Assembly (NCBI GenBank): GCA_911728435.2
Contig: OU452211.1
Location: 7,422,428 to 7,486,427 of the forward strand
DNA from: Apoderus coryli
Taxonomy: Eukaryota > Arthropoda > Insecta > Coleoptera > Attelabidae
Direction of reading: 5' to 3'
DNA length: 64,000 bases
Numbering within the stretch: position 1 is the first letter of the stretch; the number at the start of each line of letters is the position of its first letter. Below, piece after piece: positions 22,620 through 34,894 of the stretch. The position numbers and the translations under genes are program-made. Under the pieces are notes generated by a model. The model was not told the DNA's origin, made no database searches, and saw only the letters and a program-made list of their open reading frames with translations.

Positions 22620-23387
22620 AAATAATCCGAAATTTTTAATTTTAATTTTTTTGACACCCTTTGTCCATCGCTCAAAAAAAGGCTCGTCTCGATTGGTCGA
22701 AAGTAATTCTCAAAAAATACGATCGCGGTGCTTCGAAACACGTCTATGACATCGTGACAGGTGATAAATCGTGGATTTACGCGTATGAGCCCGAAAGTAA
22801 ACAGCAGTCGATTGTATGGGTGTTTCAAGATGAGCCAAATACAACAAAAGTTGTTCGCGCACGAAGAACTTCCAAATAAATGGTCGCCTGTTTTTTGGAA
22901 AAACTGGACATGTGGCAACCGTACCACCAGAACAACGCAGAACAGTCAATTCTAAGTGGTATACAATAATTTGTTTGCCAGTTGTCTTCCAAGAAATCAG
23001 GAAAACCAACCGCCGAAGACGGATCACTCGCTCTCACACATCAGCTCCAACAACTGCATTTTTGAGCACCCAAAACATCGATTTGATGAGTCATCCGCTG
23101 TATGTCCTGACTTGGCACCGAATGACTTCTTTTTATTCCCCTACGTAAAAAACAAACTGAAAGGTCAACGTTTTTCGACACCTGAAGAAGCAGTTGCTAC
23201 ATTTAGAATGCATGTTTTGGAGATACCTCAATCAGAGTGGCAAAAGTGCTTCGACAATTGGTTCAAACGCATGCAAAAGTGTATAGAACTTCATGAGGAA
23301 TATTTTGAAAAACAATAAAGTGATTTTCGATGGTTAATATTTGTTTTTGCTCTCTAATCCCGAGATACAAAAGGCAACCCTCGTATA
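22620..23387 (+). pseudogene. Mos1-like mariner, 5'-truncated copy
   Basis: The plus strand starts inside the transposase at LSIAQKKARLDWSK, then keeps the first Asp block TGDKSWIYAYEPESKQQS (Glu to Lys beside the Asp), FQDEPNTTKVVRARRTSK, shifts frame, keeps HVATVPPEQRR-type sequence, loses part of the second-Asp block, and ends PNDFFLFPYVKNKLKGQRF through to the stop near 23317. The end tip is ggcaaccctcgta at 23387. It is the same family as 4559-5724, with independent breaks. Confidence 0.8.
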
Positions 23388-26300
23388 AACTAAGTCAGTT
23401 AAGGGTAAATATAAATAACACACAATTCTTTAAAGTTTAAATACTTTTTAATATATCACACAAAGAGCATATACATACATCAATCATTTTTTTCATCTTT
23501 ATTATTTTTTTTTATTTATGTACATTGTTTAAATTTTTTTAATAATTTCATTATTACTTTATCATTAATTATACATACTATATAATTTCTTTTAGTATTA
23601 ATTACAAATTATCTTTTTCATTTTGTGAAAACTTCAACGCTTTTAAATAATATAAAATCAGACTGCGAAATATACAAAAATATCAAATAAATACCCATAA
23701 TAATAATAATTTTGTATACAAAAAAAAAAAACACAATATTTAACAAAATCTTTGCATCAAAATTTTGACAATTAAATTTATATATGTAATTTTTTCCTTG
23801 GAATTTAATTATAAGTTCAATTCTGCTATGTCTTTTTGCGTTAAAAATGACGTGCAGATTAGTAGTCAAAATTGAAATTTTTTACCAAATTTTTTAAAAT
23901 GTGGCAAAAATAACGTGAAAAGAATAATCATTTGAATTTTTTACCCAGGATGAACCAATTTTCAGCCGGTTTAGCAAATTTCTTAATTTTTATATTTTTT
24001 TAAAATAAGCGTATTTGGATTTTGAAATATTTTATTTATTAAACATTTTTTTGTTAATTTATAATTATTATATTTATATAATTATTCTATCTAACATTGT
24101 TTTTTCCATAAAAAATAAAAAATATCCCAACGGTTGGATGCAGTTGCAATAATTTTTAGAATTACACCTGCATTTTAACTTTTTTATTAACTAGAAAGTT
24201 AATAGTTACGAATTTTGTTTTCGTTTTTTCCTTTTTTTTCTTTATAGGTAGTGTAAAAATGTTTTTTTCTTTGGTATGGGTATTTATATTTCCATTGTGT
24301 CACGGAAAATATGTTCTTTATTTCTTTCTTTTTTTTTTTGTTGTAATTATGTTCATTATTAATTTTTGTTTTTGCTTGTAAGCCGAACTCCATTGTTATA
24401 AGATTTTAAATCTTTAAGAACATTAAATTATTATGTTCTGTTTTGTCAGGCAGTTTTTATAAAATACTTGATTTTTTTACGGGAAAAACCATAAACATAA
24501 TAAATTTGTAACTTAAACACTTTGAAAATATCATTTTAAATTAAGGAATAATTTCTAAATAAATTTTAAAATATTTGAAAAATCCCAATACGTAAAAATC
24601 GCACTATAACGCTAAAAATTTGTCTTTAAGTAAAAAATTAAAATCCAAAAAAAATCATTTTGACATTTTGAAAATCTCCTGAAAAATGTATATTTTGGCT
24701 AAGAAAAAAAAAGATGCCATAACATACGTACTTAATAAGTACTAAAAAAATTAAATAAATAAAAAATTAAGTATAGCCCCTATTTTAAATGCGAGGCATC
24801 AGTAGCAGTTATAATTTAAAATAAACGTTAAGTTCCATGGCCTGAAAAAAAATTAGTTTTAGTTTGATCAGTCTTATTTATTTCGCAGTCGGAAATAAAA
24901 TAATTAAAATGAAAGTATGATACAGTACATAATCTCGTCGACGTCTATTCTTGAATTCTCTCTTTATTAATTAAAAAAATAATTATTTTAGTGTATTTTC
25001 TAAAATTAGTATGCATATGATTAAAAGTCAATTGGTTCGGACATTCTCAACCACATCTAGGACCTCATGTAAAGTAACACACTTCTTTCATATTACAGAC
25101 CTTGAGGATCCTACAGCACCTGCTGCTCAAAAGCCGTTCAAATGGGAGAATGAACATAGAGAATTTTCATAAACACCATTAACTGGCGTACTTGTTAATT
25201 ATATCGAAAATCGCCAATTGCAAAGGTATAAGAGATGCCTAATTATGCACTTATTTTTTATTCTTTGTGAAATTTTTTTTTTTAATCATATAAAGGACAC
25301 TTTATCAGATGTTTCTACAGGACCAAACAAATTTTATTTTATTTATTATATATTATATATATTTATTTTATATTATATATGTTATGTTAAAATTACGTAT
25401 TTATTTGTTTAACAAAAGATAAAATCACACAGATTAATAATAAAAGGGAATCGATAACAAATCGTTATTTTAAACGGAACACAGAAGAGCACACAATTGC
25501 AAATCCAGACAACGGCTTCGACAGTTAAGGTGATTTGAAGGACAACTCTATAAAATTGTTCAGAAACGACAAGAGTTAAAATTTCTATCCGACAATATCT
25601 AAGTTAAAAGCTAATTGTTGCTAACAGGATCAACCAAAGGTGTTGTCTTTTTAACCTAATAACAATATCGGCGTTTTTAAAATAATTATAGAAAGTTAGG
25701 AAAGCATTTTTCTTTATTTAAATTTCAAAAAATGAAAAAATTCAAGAACAGACAATAATATAAAAAATCAAGACAAATAAAATCAATTTAAATTAAATAG
25801 GAAATAAAAAGACAGACTTTAGTCAAGACAAGAATAATAATATTACAAAAAAAAATATTTTACACATTTTACAAATTTATTAATACTAATTACAATATTT
25901 AATTATATTTTAATAATAATTTATAAATAATTATAATAAATCTAAATTGTAATGTATGTAGAAGATTGCACAGGAAAAGATATTTCAAATAACTTTATTA
26001 TTTCTAGATTTTATTAATTTATATTTACAGCTAATATTTTCATTAATATTAATTTATCTTTTATTTAATATTACAATAGGTACTAGCATTTCTATTATTT
26101 ACAGTAGTAGATTACAAATATTTTAATTTGTACTTAATTTAACTATAACGAATTTGATGCAACAAAAAACACAATTAAAAAAAATTTAAATAACAAAAAA
26201 CATCAGGTTAGAATTTTGTACCAAGAGCAGAGGATTTCTTGATATATAAAACACTTACCTTGAAAGTCTAGGCGAAAATTCCTGCTTCAGTTGTACAGAG

Positions 26301-26766
26301 TGGCCCAAACTAAATTCTCACCCATGTTTTTGTCAGAAATACCAAAAAAATTAGTAGAATTCGCTATATTTTAACGTTTTCCGATTTCGTTTTTGGCCTA
26401 TTACTATTTTGTTGTTCCAGATAATTGTTGATAGCAGTTTGTTATGTACGAGGCTAACAGGATTTGTTTGTTTATAGGGTCAGTCGTAAATTTAAAATGA
26501 GTTTTAAGTATCTTCTTGATTGCATTTCTAAAAGTAATTAAATAATAAAAAGTGTCGTCCATTTTTTGTTACTTTAAATTTTCTTTATGTTTACAATCAC
26601 ATTTTACAAAAATTTTTATTATAATCTAAATCTGTGAAAATTTGCTTAAATATATAAATATTTAAGAAAAAATGTATCTACAACAATTTACAAAACTAAA
26701 CAGTATTATTGAATTAGTAAATTCCTAATTTAATAAAGTTTTACTTAAATATCGGGATTGTCCTTA
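23388..26766. other. Long AT-rich, transposon-poor stretch; possible grn 3' UTR
   Basis: This 3.4 kb contains no recognised transposon, in contrast with the surroundings, and lies directly downstream of the last grn exon on the minus strand. Minus-strand AATAAA words occur, for example near 26613. It may include a long 3' UTR, but no transcript end can be fixed from sequence alone. One small exon-like block on the plus strand is listed separately. Confidence 0.35.
25099..25172 (+). CDS. Exon-like block with stop, origin unknown
   Basis: A good acceptor (cttctttcatattacag) precedes a frame reading LEDPTAPAAQKPFKWENEHR and ending FS-stop at 25172. The codon use looks coding, unlike the AT-rich surroundings. 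No partner exon or family is known; it could be a chance match. Confidence 0.2.
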
Positions 26767-26793
26767 TCACGTGTATTCTGACCGCCATCCAGT
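26767..26793 (-). CDS. grn: Candidate last coding exon of grn (8 codons)
   Basis: On the minus strand a strong acceptor (ctttcttttcag) ends at 26794. In the phase left by the previous exon (phase 0) it opens TGWRSEYT and a TGA stop. The implied intron is 446 bp. A different use of the same acceptor would give a 15-residue frame ending NPDI in another phase, which does not match the upstream donor. Support is from splice signals and phase only. Confidence 0.4.
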   Translation of the reverse strand, partial: TGWRSEYT

Positions 26794-27239
26794 CTGAAAA
26801 GAAAGAAATAAACAATTCAATAATTTGCTTAGCATTAAAGTCGTGTGTCTGTCGTGAGAATTAGGCTGGAGAATTATATTATGAGTTAGTCATTGAGGAT
26901 AATTCTATGCTGAAAAATAGGTTGAATGTTGAATGCACTTGCACTTTAGGTCTTGCGTTTGTGAAACGGATGACGTCTTCATAATAAACATTTGGGGATG
27001 CTGTTGGCATGGTCATGATTCACCCTGTTCTCTGGATATAAGCCCCAAACTCTTTTCCAGTTAAAAGCTACAAATTTACTCCCGTCGAGAAGCTTAACAC
27101 ATTCTGAAAGTCCCCTCTATGTCGCATGCGAGCAAGATGTCATTTATTAATTGGAAAAAATAGCAAACAGCTTTTTTATTCATGTATTTGTCCAGAATTG
27201 TGTTTAAATTTAATTTAATGATAATTCAAAATTACTTAC

Positions 27240-27626
27240 CATTCCATTTGACGTGAGCCCTAATCCCGCTGCACTTAACGAACTCATATGGTGATGATAC
27301 GATGCCGTTGGAGGTGGTGCTGGGGGAGGTGGTCCTGAAACGAACCCTTGCGCCGGATGATGTGCTCCCGCATGTTGGTACCACATCGCATGGTGTGGAT
27401 GTAATGCTGCAGCATTCAAATGCGGATGTCCACCACCCATTCCACCGCCGAATCCACCGGCTGCACCGAACCCTCCTTTGGATGTATCCAGTGGTTTCAT
27501 CATATCACCCATCATGCCGCCCAGCGAAAGACATGCACTTGCACTTTTCTTTTTCTTGCTTTTTGACGAGAGTTTGCGGTTTCGCGTTTGGATGCCTTCT
27601 TTCTTCATTGTGAGCGGTCGGTTCAC
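27240..27626 (-). CDS. grn: Grain-like GATA factor, exon after the C-finger
   Basis: The minus-strand exon runs from an acceptor (tttgtttcag/gtgaac) at 27626 to a donor (ggaatg/gtaagt) at 27240, 129 codons, phase 0 at both ends. It begins [18 protein letters not shown], the basic arm that completes the C-terminal GATA finger and contacts the minor groove, then SSKSKKKK, a likely nuclear localisation signal. The rest is low-complexity: Met/Gly-rich ([27 protein letters not shown]), His-rich, and a proline run, ending [12 protein letters not shown]1/2/3-class genes share [17 protein letters not shown]; pannier and serpent differ here (RKRK). Intact protein: sequence-specific activator binding WGATAR in neural and epidermal development (family knowledge). 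Confidence 0.9.
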
Positions 27627-27628
27627 CT

Positions 27629-28029
27629 GAAACAAACAGATCAATTTCCTAAATGAGACAAAGATTCACTCTGTATTGATATATTGATATCAATGACAAA
27701 AACAGCAAAGCACTTTTGTTTTCTATAGAATTTGCATAATATTGCAATAGTCATAATGATGCATTCATATGCATATAACGACAATGAAGGTGTACCTACT
27801 AATCAAACATTCAAGATAGTAAGTGTTGCGGTCAGTGGACCTTTGCAATTTCCCATAAAGAAAACAAAAATAAATGAAAAAATGCACTAGCGCTTCCGTT
27901 TATAGTTTCGCCGACGAAGTTGCCTTGTTATACTGTCACGTACATTCACTCATATTGTGGTCAGTAGCACAACAATGGGAAATCTAAAGGGGTACAATCT
28001 AAACATAATCAGTAATTCCATTACATTGT
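27629..28029. other. Intron sequence, no recognised feature
   Basis: Non-repetitive in this window, no coding signal seen. Confidence 0.5.
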
Positions 28030-28425
28030 TGATTAGTCTTTGTATCTCTTCATCATATTCGTCCAACCAATCCTGATGTTTTCGTTAACCTAGCGTCTCT
28101 TCACCAGCGGAGAGCACGGCGGCCAGTGTTCTTCAATATCATCCGGATATTCTTCCGGGAGCTTGTCCTGCAGGTGTTGTTGTAAACACAGTTTTGCTCG
28201 GTTGTCCTTTAGGCATTCGATGTTAAGCTTTCCTTCTCTGTTGTGGTCGTTTTGCAGGTAGACACATTGAATCGCACAAGTCGGTGATCAGTCCAGCCAC
28301 CATCAGCAGTCGTTAAAGCTTTGGTGCTCTCCACTTCATGCCGGTCACCAGCGCGAAAAATTACATAATCGATCATATGCCAATGCTTAGACCATGGATG
28401 TTGTCATGTCGTCTTAAATTTGTCT
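28030..28425 (-). pseudogene. LINE endonuclease-region fragment
   Basis: On the minus strand, starting near 28425, mixed frames give SKHWHMIDYV, then TADGGWTDHRLVRF (the C-terminal SDH/TDH-type block of the AP endonuclease domain), and end with RKHQDWLDEYDEEIQRL. The order matches RTE-like or craniofacial-development-protein-2-like LINEs. The piece is heavily frameshifted. A matching part is at 7640-7860. Confidence 0.65.
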
Positions 28426-29676
28426 TTTTGTCTAAAAACGTGTGTTTTTTTTATTATTGTATAATTTTTTCTTATACTCGTATGTTGCAAATTATTTATA
28501 ACAAGAAATCCCTTTGGGATTTCCCAATCGTTTTGTGGTAGTTTTATCTATGAAAAAAGTCATTGAGGGTTACAAAAAAAAAGTAAGTTTTTCCTACAAA
28601 TAATGGTTAGTTAAGTCGTTGCGGCATGTCAACAAATAATTTCATCAAAGTGTACGGTGATAACCCTATTTTATATGATTGTACACTTATCTTCCGGTAT
28701 ATATTCTTTTTCAATTTCTTTTACAGTAATATTTTTGCACATTTTTGGAAATTATTGTATTTACGTTGTTTTACTATAGACAGTATAGTACATGTTAATT
28801 ATTATGACAGATGGATTTATGTTATAATTTGACACTATGGAAAACCTCTACTTCTTTGGTGGTGGAGTTCAGTGTATTTGCATTATTTTTTAGATAAGAA
28901 AGTATCAGTTTTGACTGGAAATTTTCATATAAGGTTTGTTAGCTAGGTGCTTCCAATACAAACAATTATTTATTGATATCGAAATATTTTTGTGTGGGGT
29001 AGCTGTCACAATTTATATGACATTTGGAATAGTGATATTTATAAAAGGAACGTAGTATGTGTGAAGTGAGTCATATTTTTAAAGATTAATAATTTTTCAA
29101 TAGAATTTACGAATGTGTACGTCATTCTTTGACACGATTGCGACTAAAAATATACGAAATTGCTTCTCCCATATGTTTTTCTAAGAATAAAGTCATGAAA
29201 ATGGTTTTCAAAGAAAAATCGACAAATTCCAATATAATTGCGCCTCTAGTTTCACGTTATAATTTGCTAATATTTCTAACGTTGGTGTCACTTATTTTAG
29301 TTTCGTTGACACTTCTAGTTTCACGTCATAATTTGGTTTTGATCAGAATGTTTTTTCTAACTCAGACAAATTGCTGTGTCAAATAGTTTATTATTATTTT
29401 CTTTGTTTACATTAATAGCCTAAGAGTTTTCGGCATTATTTTTATGTTTAAGATCAATTGCTATCAACATGGTGTATATTGTAGTGTTATAAAAAGGTTA
29501 TTCGATATAGTTGTAGTAAATTTAGAAGTTGTCATTGTGTATTTAAAGTAATTTTACTGAAAAAGTGATAATAACCTAAAGTGACAGTGCCATGAAAGCC
29601 GTCAGATGGATGGATGTGATCATATATTTGTGAATAGCCCCAGAAGAATATCTCCCTCTGCGTCGCATACTACACA
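28426..29676. other. Intron sequence, no recognised element
   Basis: Only a small direct repeat is seen (ctagtttcacgt-ataattt at 29250 and 29318). The reading frames here are short and AT-driven. Confidence 0.45.
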
Positions 29677-30165
29677 GTGTCCACGGATAGAGTTTGGAAG
29701 AGCAAAAACTTTTTTATTTGTAGATGTAGAAGAAAAAGTAATTCTTTATAAAAACGTCTGCTTGTGTTGTCGAAACTACAATTTCAAATACCAAATTTAC
29801 GATTACTATACAGGGTACATCAAAAATAACATTTTTAATGATTTTGATTTTTTTGTTTTTTTTTTTAATTTTATGAAAATATGTTCAAAACCGTGATTTA
29901 TTACACCAATTGTGCAAAAACACTAATAAACTTTTTCCTCAAAGTGGTTAATTTCATAGCTACTATTAAAATAATAAAATTAAAAAAACAAGAAAATCAA
30001 AATCCATAAAAATATTATTTTTGATATACCCTGTATAATAATCGTAAATTTGGTATTTGAATTTATAGTTTCGACACAAGCAGACGTTTTTATAAAGAAT
30101 GACTTTTTGTTCTAAATCGACAAATAAAAAAGTTTTTTCCTCTTCCAAACTCTATCTGTGGACAC
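29677..30165. mobile_element. Foldback element, about 195-bp arms
   Basis: The left arm (29677-29876, starting gtgtccac) and right arm (29973-30165, ending gtggacac) are inverted copies with a 96-base spacer. Each arm, read inward, keeps the same frame (KTFLFVD..VILYKNVCLC in both), so differences between arms avoided shifts. The end gtgtccac resembles tgtgtccaaaaag at 34690. No transposase is present. Confidence 0.75.
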
Positions 30166-30830
30166 ATTGTATAAAACTGTTGTGATTTTGCTTTGTATTG
30201 TCCTAAAGATGACTCTATAAAAGTCGAAACGTCGCCAAGAGATCGAAAGTTTTTTTTTTACTGACCTATGACCAAAGAGAATCAAATCGTAAAATTGCAA
30301 GGTTAAAAAATAAAGCTACCTTAAGAAATAATACGTCGTGATTTAAAGTATTCCAATTTTGGTTTTATTTCATACAAAAAAAGTACCAAAATGCAGTCAT
30401 TATAAATTTTTGTTGTATTGGATTTAATTTTACTCTAAGCATTTTCAAGATTTCTTGCATTCCACTTTATAACAGCTAAGTTACTATCTCAAGTATCCAA
30501 TTTCCTTCCGTGTATTATATGTATTACAACAAACATATTATTACAAAAATAAAATATAAAAAGGAACCGATAAGTATACAATTACAACATTGAGAATTTC
30601 TATAAAAAAATAAATAATACATAAGGCACTTAAACAGTATAGATTTCGTCCTATTTGTACGCCCCAATAGTTTTCCAAACAATGTAAGCAACACATTATT
30701 ATGTATTTTGCTAAATTGTGACATTTTTCTTTCATGGAAACATCCCTTCGAAGACTGTTCTGCTATGTTATTATGTGTACCGACATCAATATATTATCAG
30801 TTTTGTATAGAATTTTGCGACAATCCATAT
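30166..30830. other. Unassigned; gaaacgtcg-type motif
   Basis: 30195-30245 (gactctataaaagtcgaaacgtcgcc) is homologous, inverted, to 22540-22600. Such gaaacgtcg plus aagatgac signatures occur at ends of several animal retroelements, including Penelope-like ones, but no Penelope polymerase is visible. Confidence 0.4.
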
Positions 30831-30834
30831 AATA

Positions 30835-31260
30835 TTATGTAGTATAAAAGGACAATTTGGAGGAAACATTAAAACCGTTCGAGAGAAGACATTGAAGTGT
30901 TTTTTTATCATCAGGATGAATGAAGATGGCTACACAGATCGATCCTCGAGCTACAAATTTTGTCACAAAACCCTCTAACTTCTTACTGGGGTTCAGCTTC
31001 AGGCCATGACGCCCACACCAAGCCGAAAACTGAACAAGATCCTGATTAAGCCTGCACAAAGTGTCCGGAAACTGGGCAACAGAGCAATGGGAGTATATTT
31101 GGGCATCGTCCATGTAAAGATGTACTGCTGAATGACTCAGGTTCATAGGAAGATCGAAAGTATAAATTGAAAAGAGAAGGGGTCCCAATATACTTCCCTG
31201 AGGGACGCCACAGTTGAATTCTCTAAAATCTGAGTAATCTGATCTGAGTTTTACACAGTG
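30835..31260 (-). pseudogene. LINE reverse transcriptase fragment (YMDD)
   Basis: Read on the minus strand: FNCGVPQGSILGPLLFSIYT, then HSAVHLYMDDAQIYSHC (catalytic box with Met, YMDD), and WCGRHGLKLNPSK. This covers the polymerase palm of a CR1-like or I-like LINE. About 85 residues are readable before the frame ends; both ends are truncated. Confidence 0.7.
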
Positions 31261-31289
31261 CTTTCTTTATAGACCAAAACAATACGCTT

Positions 31290-31757
31290 GTAGTGGCCGT
31301 AGTGATGCAATCAAACCATTACATCCAAAGACAGTGACCGTATGGTGCGGTTTGTGGTTAGGCGGCATCATCGGCCTGTATTTTTTCGAAAATGAGCAAG
31401 GAAACACGGTCACCGTGAATTATCTGCGCTTCCAAACCATGATAACCGATTTTTGTGGCCACAATTGGCTAATGTTGACATCAGTGACTTTTGGTTTCAG
31501 CAGGACGGCGCCACAAGCCACACAGCCGCCCAAACTATTCAGTTATTGTATGTGAAATTTCCCTGTCGCGTAATTTCTTGATTTGGCGATCGATCAACGC
31601 CACTGGATTATTTTCTCTGGGGCCAACTGAAAGACCGGGTTTACGTGAACACACTACAAGCAACTGACGCTCTCAAAGATGAAATTTGAAATTATAGGTG
31701 GACATTTGCCCGACAATTTCTATTTTATCTTGGCGTCAATAAAACTGAATTTGTCAA
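31290..31757 (+). pseudogene. Mariner/ITm-type transposase C-terminal half
   Basis: The plus strand reads TVTVWCGLWLGGIIGLYFFE, then (after a shift) DFWFQQDGATSHTAAQTIQ (second catalytic Asp), a decayed WPPRS region, and TPLDYFLWGQLKDRVYVN (third Asp block). Related to the minus-strand piece at 55260-55577. At least two frameshifts. Confidence 0.75.
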
Positions 31758-33085
31758 AAAAAAAGTGTGTTTTTAGCCAATTTACTTCATAACCTCAAAT
31801 TTGCCCACCCGTTATAAGGCACTACAAACTGTCAACATTATCATTTAGAGGTTAATTTCTCAGTTAAATGTCAATCAAATTTGTAAAAAGAACGAAAATT
31901 CCTGATATTAATAACGATTGATAAGTATTAACAAATTATTGGTTATAAAAAACTGTTTTTTTTGTACCGATCTATGTAAGATAGAAATAAATCTTGTCAA
32001 TCTGTGTCAATGCTCCCTTAAATAACGTCCAGTAAAACAGTCCTTTTTTATTAGAATTTAGTTTTCGTGATTTCCTTTGTTCTCTACTGAATTTTCACAC
32101 CCTCGATATAGAGTAGAAACTGCTGTATCTAAGGCCGTATCTAAATTGCTTCCGTTATATCAAGCTAGCTGTATAGAAAATTGAGGAAAACATAGACGTA
32201 CTGGAAGGGATTAGTATAGGAAACGATATTACAATTAATTTGCTACATAGTTTTCATTCTTTCGCTAACCCTGTTAACATCCTCAGGAAAGAATTGAAAC
32301 TGTCCAAATCAAAACTTATGCTAAGCTTGCCAATGCATGTCGAATATTTCTGCGTGAGCGATTTTTAGACTCGCCAGCGGAACGGATTGCCCCAAACCTA
32401 GTTCGAGCTGTATAGGAACACCATATGTTCCGCCACGGCATCTCATCATCCTCCAGATACAAGCAGCATTAGAAATTTTCGCTTGCATTATCCTCGAGAC
32501 ATGATGGTTGAAACAACGGCTTAGTGGGTCTTGATTCCGACGGATTAATATACTCTTTTGAATGAAGCAAATCTGGAGAGGTCTTGACAAAAGTTCCAAA
32601 CGTATGTCGTTATGTAGGAATTAAGTATGCAGCTCCCTCATTTGCCAGAGAGTCAGTCGTTTTATTCCCAGATATTTTAGAGTCTCTTTTGACAGTTCTA
32701 GACTGTTCTTTATGAGCTTAAAGCGATTGATGCCTCTTGGTTAACACGGAGGACTTCAGTTGACGAAAAATTTGTAGAAGAAAGAATTGATAAAGAATGG
32801 AAAAGGAAAGCATCAAAATTCGCCACACTTTGACAAGAATGGAAAAGAAACAAAGAAGCCATAAGATAGCTGCAGACAAAGAGGGCAAGGATTTAGGAAT
32901 TTGGCTACTAGTTAACGTTTTCTAAACAAAATCAAAGAAACTGAAGAAGAAATAGAAATTTAGGATATTCAGACAAACCTTGGGAGGCGAAAATATTTAT
33001 TTAAGTTTCATTTAATTAATTTGTAAGTTAAGTTAGAAAAACAATCCTTCCTGAAACTAGGCGATTAAATTTCCCGCATTTGCCC
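31758..33085. other. Unassigned intron DNA
   Basis: A 92-codon minus frame (32321-32599) is not recognised. 32740-32900 is Lys/Glu-rich on the plus strand (for example VDEKFVEERIDKEWKRKA), perhaps a decayed coiled-coil protein, without a known family. Confidence 0.35.
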
Positions 33086-34142
33086 AATCCATAAATCTGC
33101 TGAGAATGATCATGTTGAAAATTATAGACCCGTCTCCTTCCTGCCCAACTTCTCGAAGGTTTTTGAAGCGGCATTACACCAAAAAATATTTACTCAAATT
33201 AAGCATCAGATTGATCCACAGCAGCACGGTTTTTCCCAGGCCGCTCTACAGTAACCAACCTAACCTGTTTTCTAGAGGATGTATTTCGTACCCTCGGGGA
33301 GGGTGTGCGGATCGATGCGATTTATACAGATTTTTCGAAGGCTTTCGATAAGCTGGATCATTCGCTTGTCCTACGGAAAATGTCGAGGTTGGGTTTTCAT
33401 GAGGATCTTTTAACGTTTTTTGCTTCCTACTTGTCTGATCGACAACACTATGTCGAATACAATGGTCATAAATCGGAAACTTGCACACCCACCAGCGGAG
33501 CGCCTCAGGGTAGCTGTTTGGCACCATTAATATTGTCAATTTTCATTAATGACATATCCCAGGAACTTACAAGCAACCATTTGATGTTTGCAGACGATCT
33601 GAAGTTGTATCGTGTTATTCGAGACACTTCACTTGTTGCAGCGCGACGTATCTAAGCTTGAAGATTGGTGTAACTATAATAAATTGCTTTTAAATATTAA
33701 TAAATGTAAGCTTCTCATATTTTCGAAATCGCAAACTGTTTTTGAATATCGCTATCAGCTGGGTAACACTGCACTTGAGTGCTGTGATGTTGTCAGGGAT
33801 CTTGGAGTTTACGTCGACACTGAATTGTCATTTAATTATCATATTCAAAGTATTACCCGAGATGCACTACTTATGCTTGACTTTTTGTTTCGTGTGACCA
33901 AAGATTTTAGTGATATTGAATGTGTAACTAATTTGTATTGTGCTCTGGTAAGATCTAAGCTTGAGTACGCATCTATAATATGGTCTCCCATTTACCAATC
34001 TCATGCAGGACACATTGAATACATACAGCGCAAATTCCTTAAATATTTAGCGTTTAAAATTGACAATAGATTCCCATGTAGAGGATTCGATCATAGAGCA
34101 CTGCTCGATCAATTTCATTTCAACATAGAAGGATTTAGTTAA
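33086..34142 (+). pseudogene. Jockey-like LINE reverse transcriptase, best-preserved copy
   Basis: Plus-strand blocks in order: NYRPVSFLPNFSKVFEA, QQHGFFPGRSTVTNL (one shift near 33236), DAIYTDFSKAFDKLDHSL (first catalytic Asp), TSGAPQGSCLAPLILSIFIN, LMFADDLKLYR (FADD), one shift near 33640, LEDWCNYNKLLLNINKCKLL, VVRDLGVYVDTELSFNYHI, VRSKLEYASIIWSPIY. It lacks the endonuclease and the 3' tail. The match with 7866, 18427 and 47468 shows repeated activity of one family. Confidence 0.8.
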
Positions 34143-34744
34143 GAAATTAACTATTTCAATGAGCTTGTAAGATCTTTCTGCGCTCAATTGTCTCGGTTCC
34201 TGCAAAATCTGGCCATCTGATGTGTGTGCGTATTTTATTTTGCAGGATTATTAATTAGTTTATTATTAGTAGTAACCGACCTTCAAATCTTTGTTCCAGG
34301 CAGATTCAAAAATGTTGTACGAGCGATTATAAGCGATAATATAATTTCTGTACGTCTAATCTATTCTCTTTGACCGGAAGCAACTATAGCATTAAGTATC
34401 ATGTAGAGGATTTGTCTCCTGTTCTCTATTAACGGTAAATGTGTATATTATCCATTCGTTCGGAGAATCATAGTGTCCTGTCCAGTAAGTATAAAATACT
34501 GATGAGAAAAGTTCCGGCTCATTGCTTTTATTTTATTGCTTAGGCGGATTATCTTGGCACACTCGAGTGGAATATGCTACTTCTGCTACTTTAAGATTCG
34601 AATCAAAATGTATAGTACCTCAAGCGAATACATATGCGTAACATCAGATAGTTATTATTGGAATTTTGCACAAAATATACATACACTGTGTCCAAAAAGT
34701 ATCTTGGAAACGGTATTTATTGAGATCGTTTAAGACCAATTCAA
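34143..34744. other. Unassigned intron DNA
   Basis: A mariner-like end motif, tgtgtccaaaaagtatcttgg, lies near 34688. Nothing else recognised. Confidence 0.4.
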
Positions 34745-34894
34745 CTTAGTATAATAACAAGTTTTATCGATAATTTTTCAATTTCATCCGATCACCTCTG
34801 GATTACAGCGATAATACCCTATATGTGGTGGTTTCAGTTTGGTGTTTTTTTTATTAAAAATGAATTAAACGCCAAACTAACAACTGGTTTAAAG

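Noticed and set aside
27302..27613. 103-codon plus-strand frame opposite the grn exon
   Set aside because: It is the antisense shadow of the grn exon, with no domain.
27240..27626. Assignment to pannier or serpent
   Set aside because: Those proteins have a different basic arm (RKRK-type after GIQT) and finger lead-in; [12 protein letters not shown] and [13 protein letters not shown] fit grain and GATA1/2/3.
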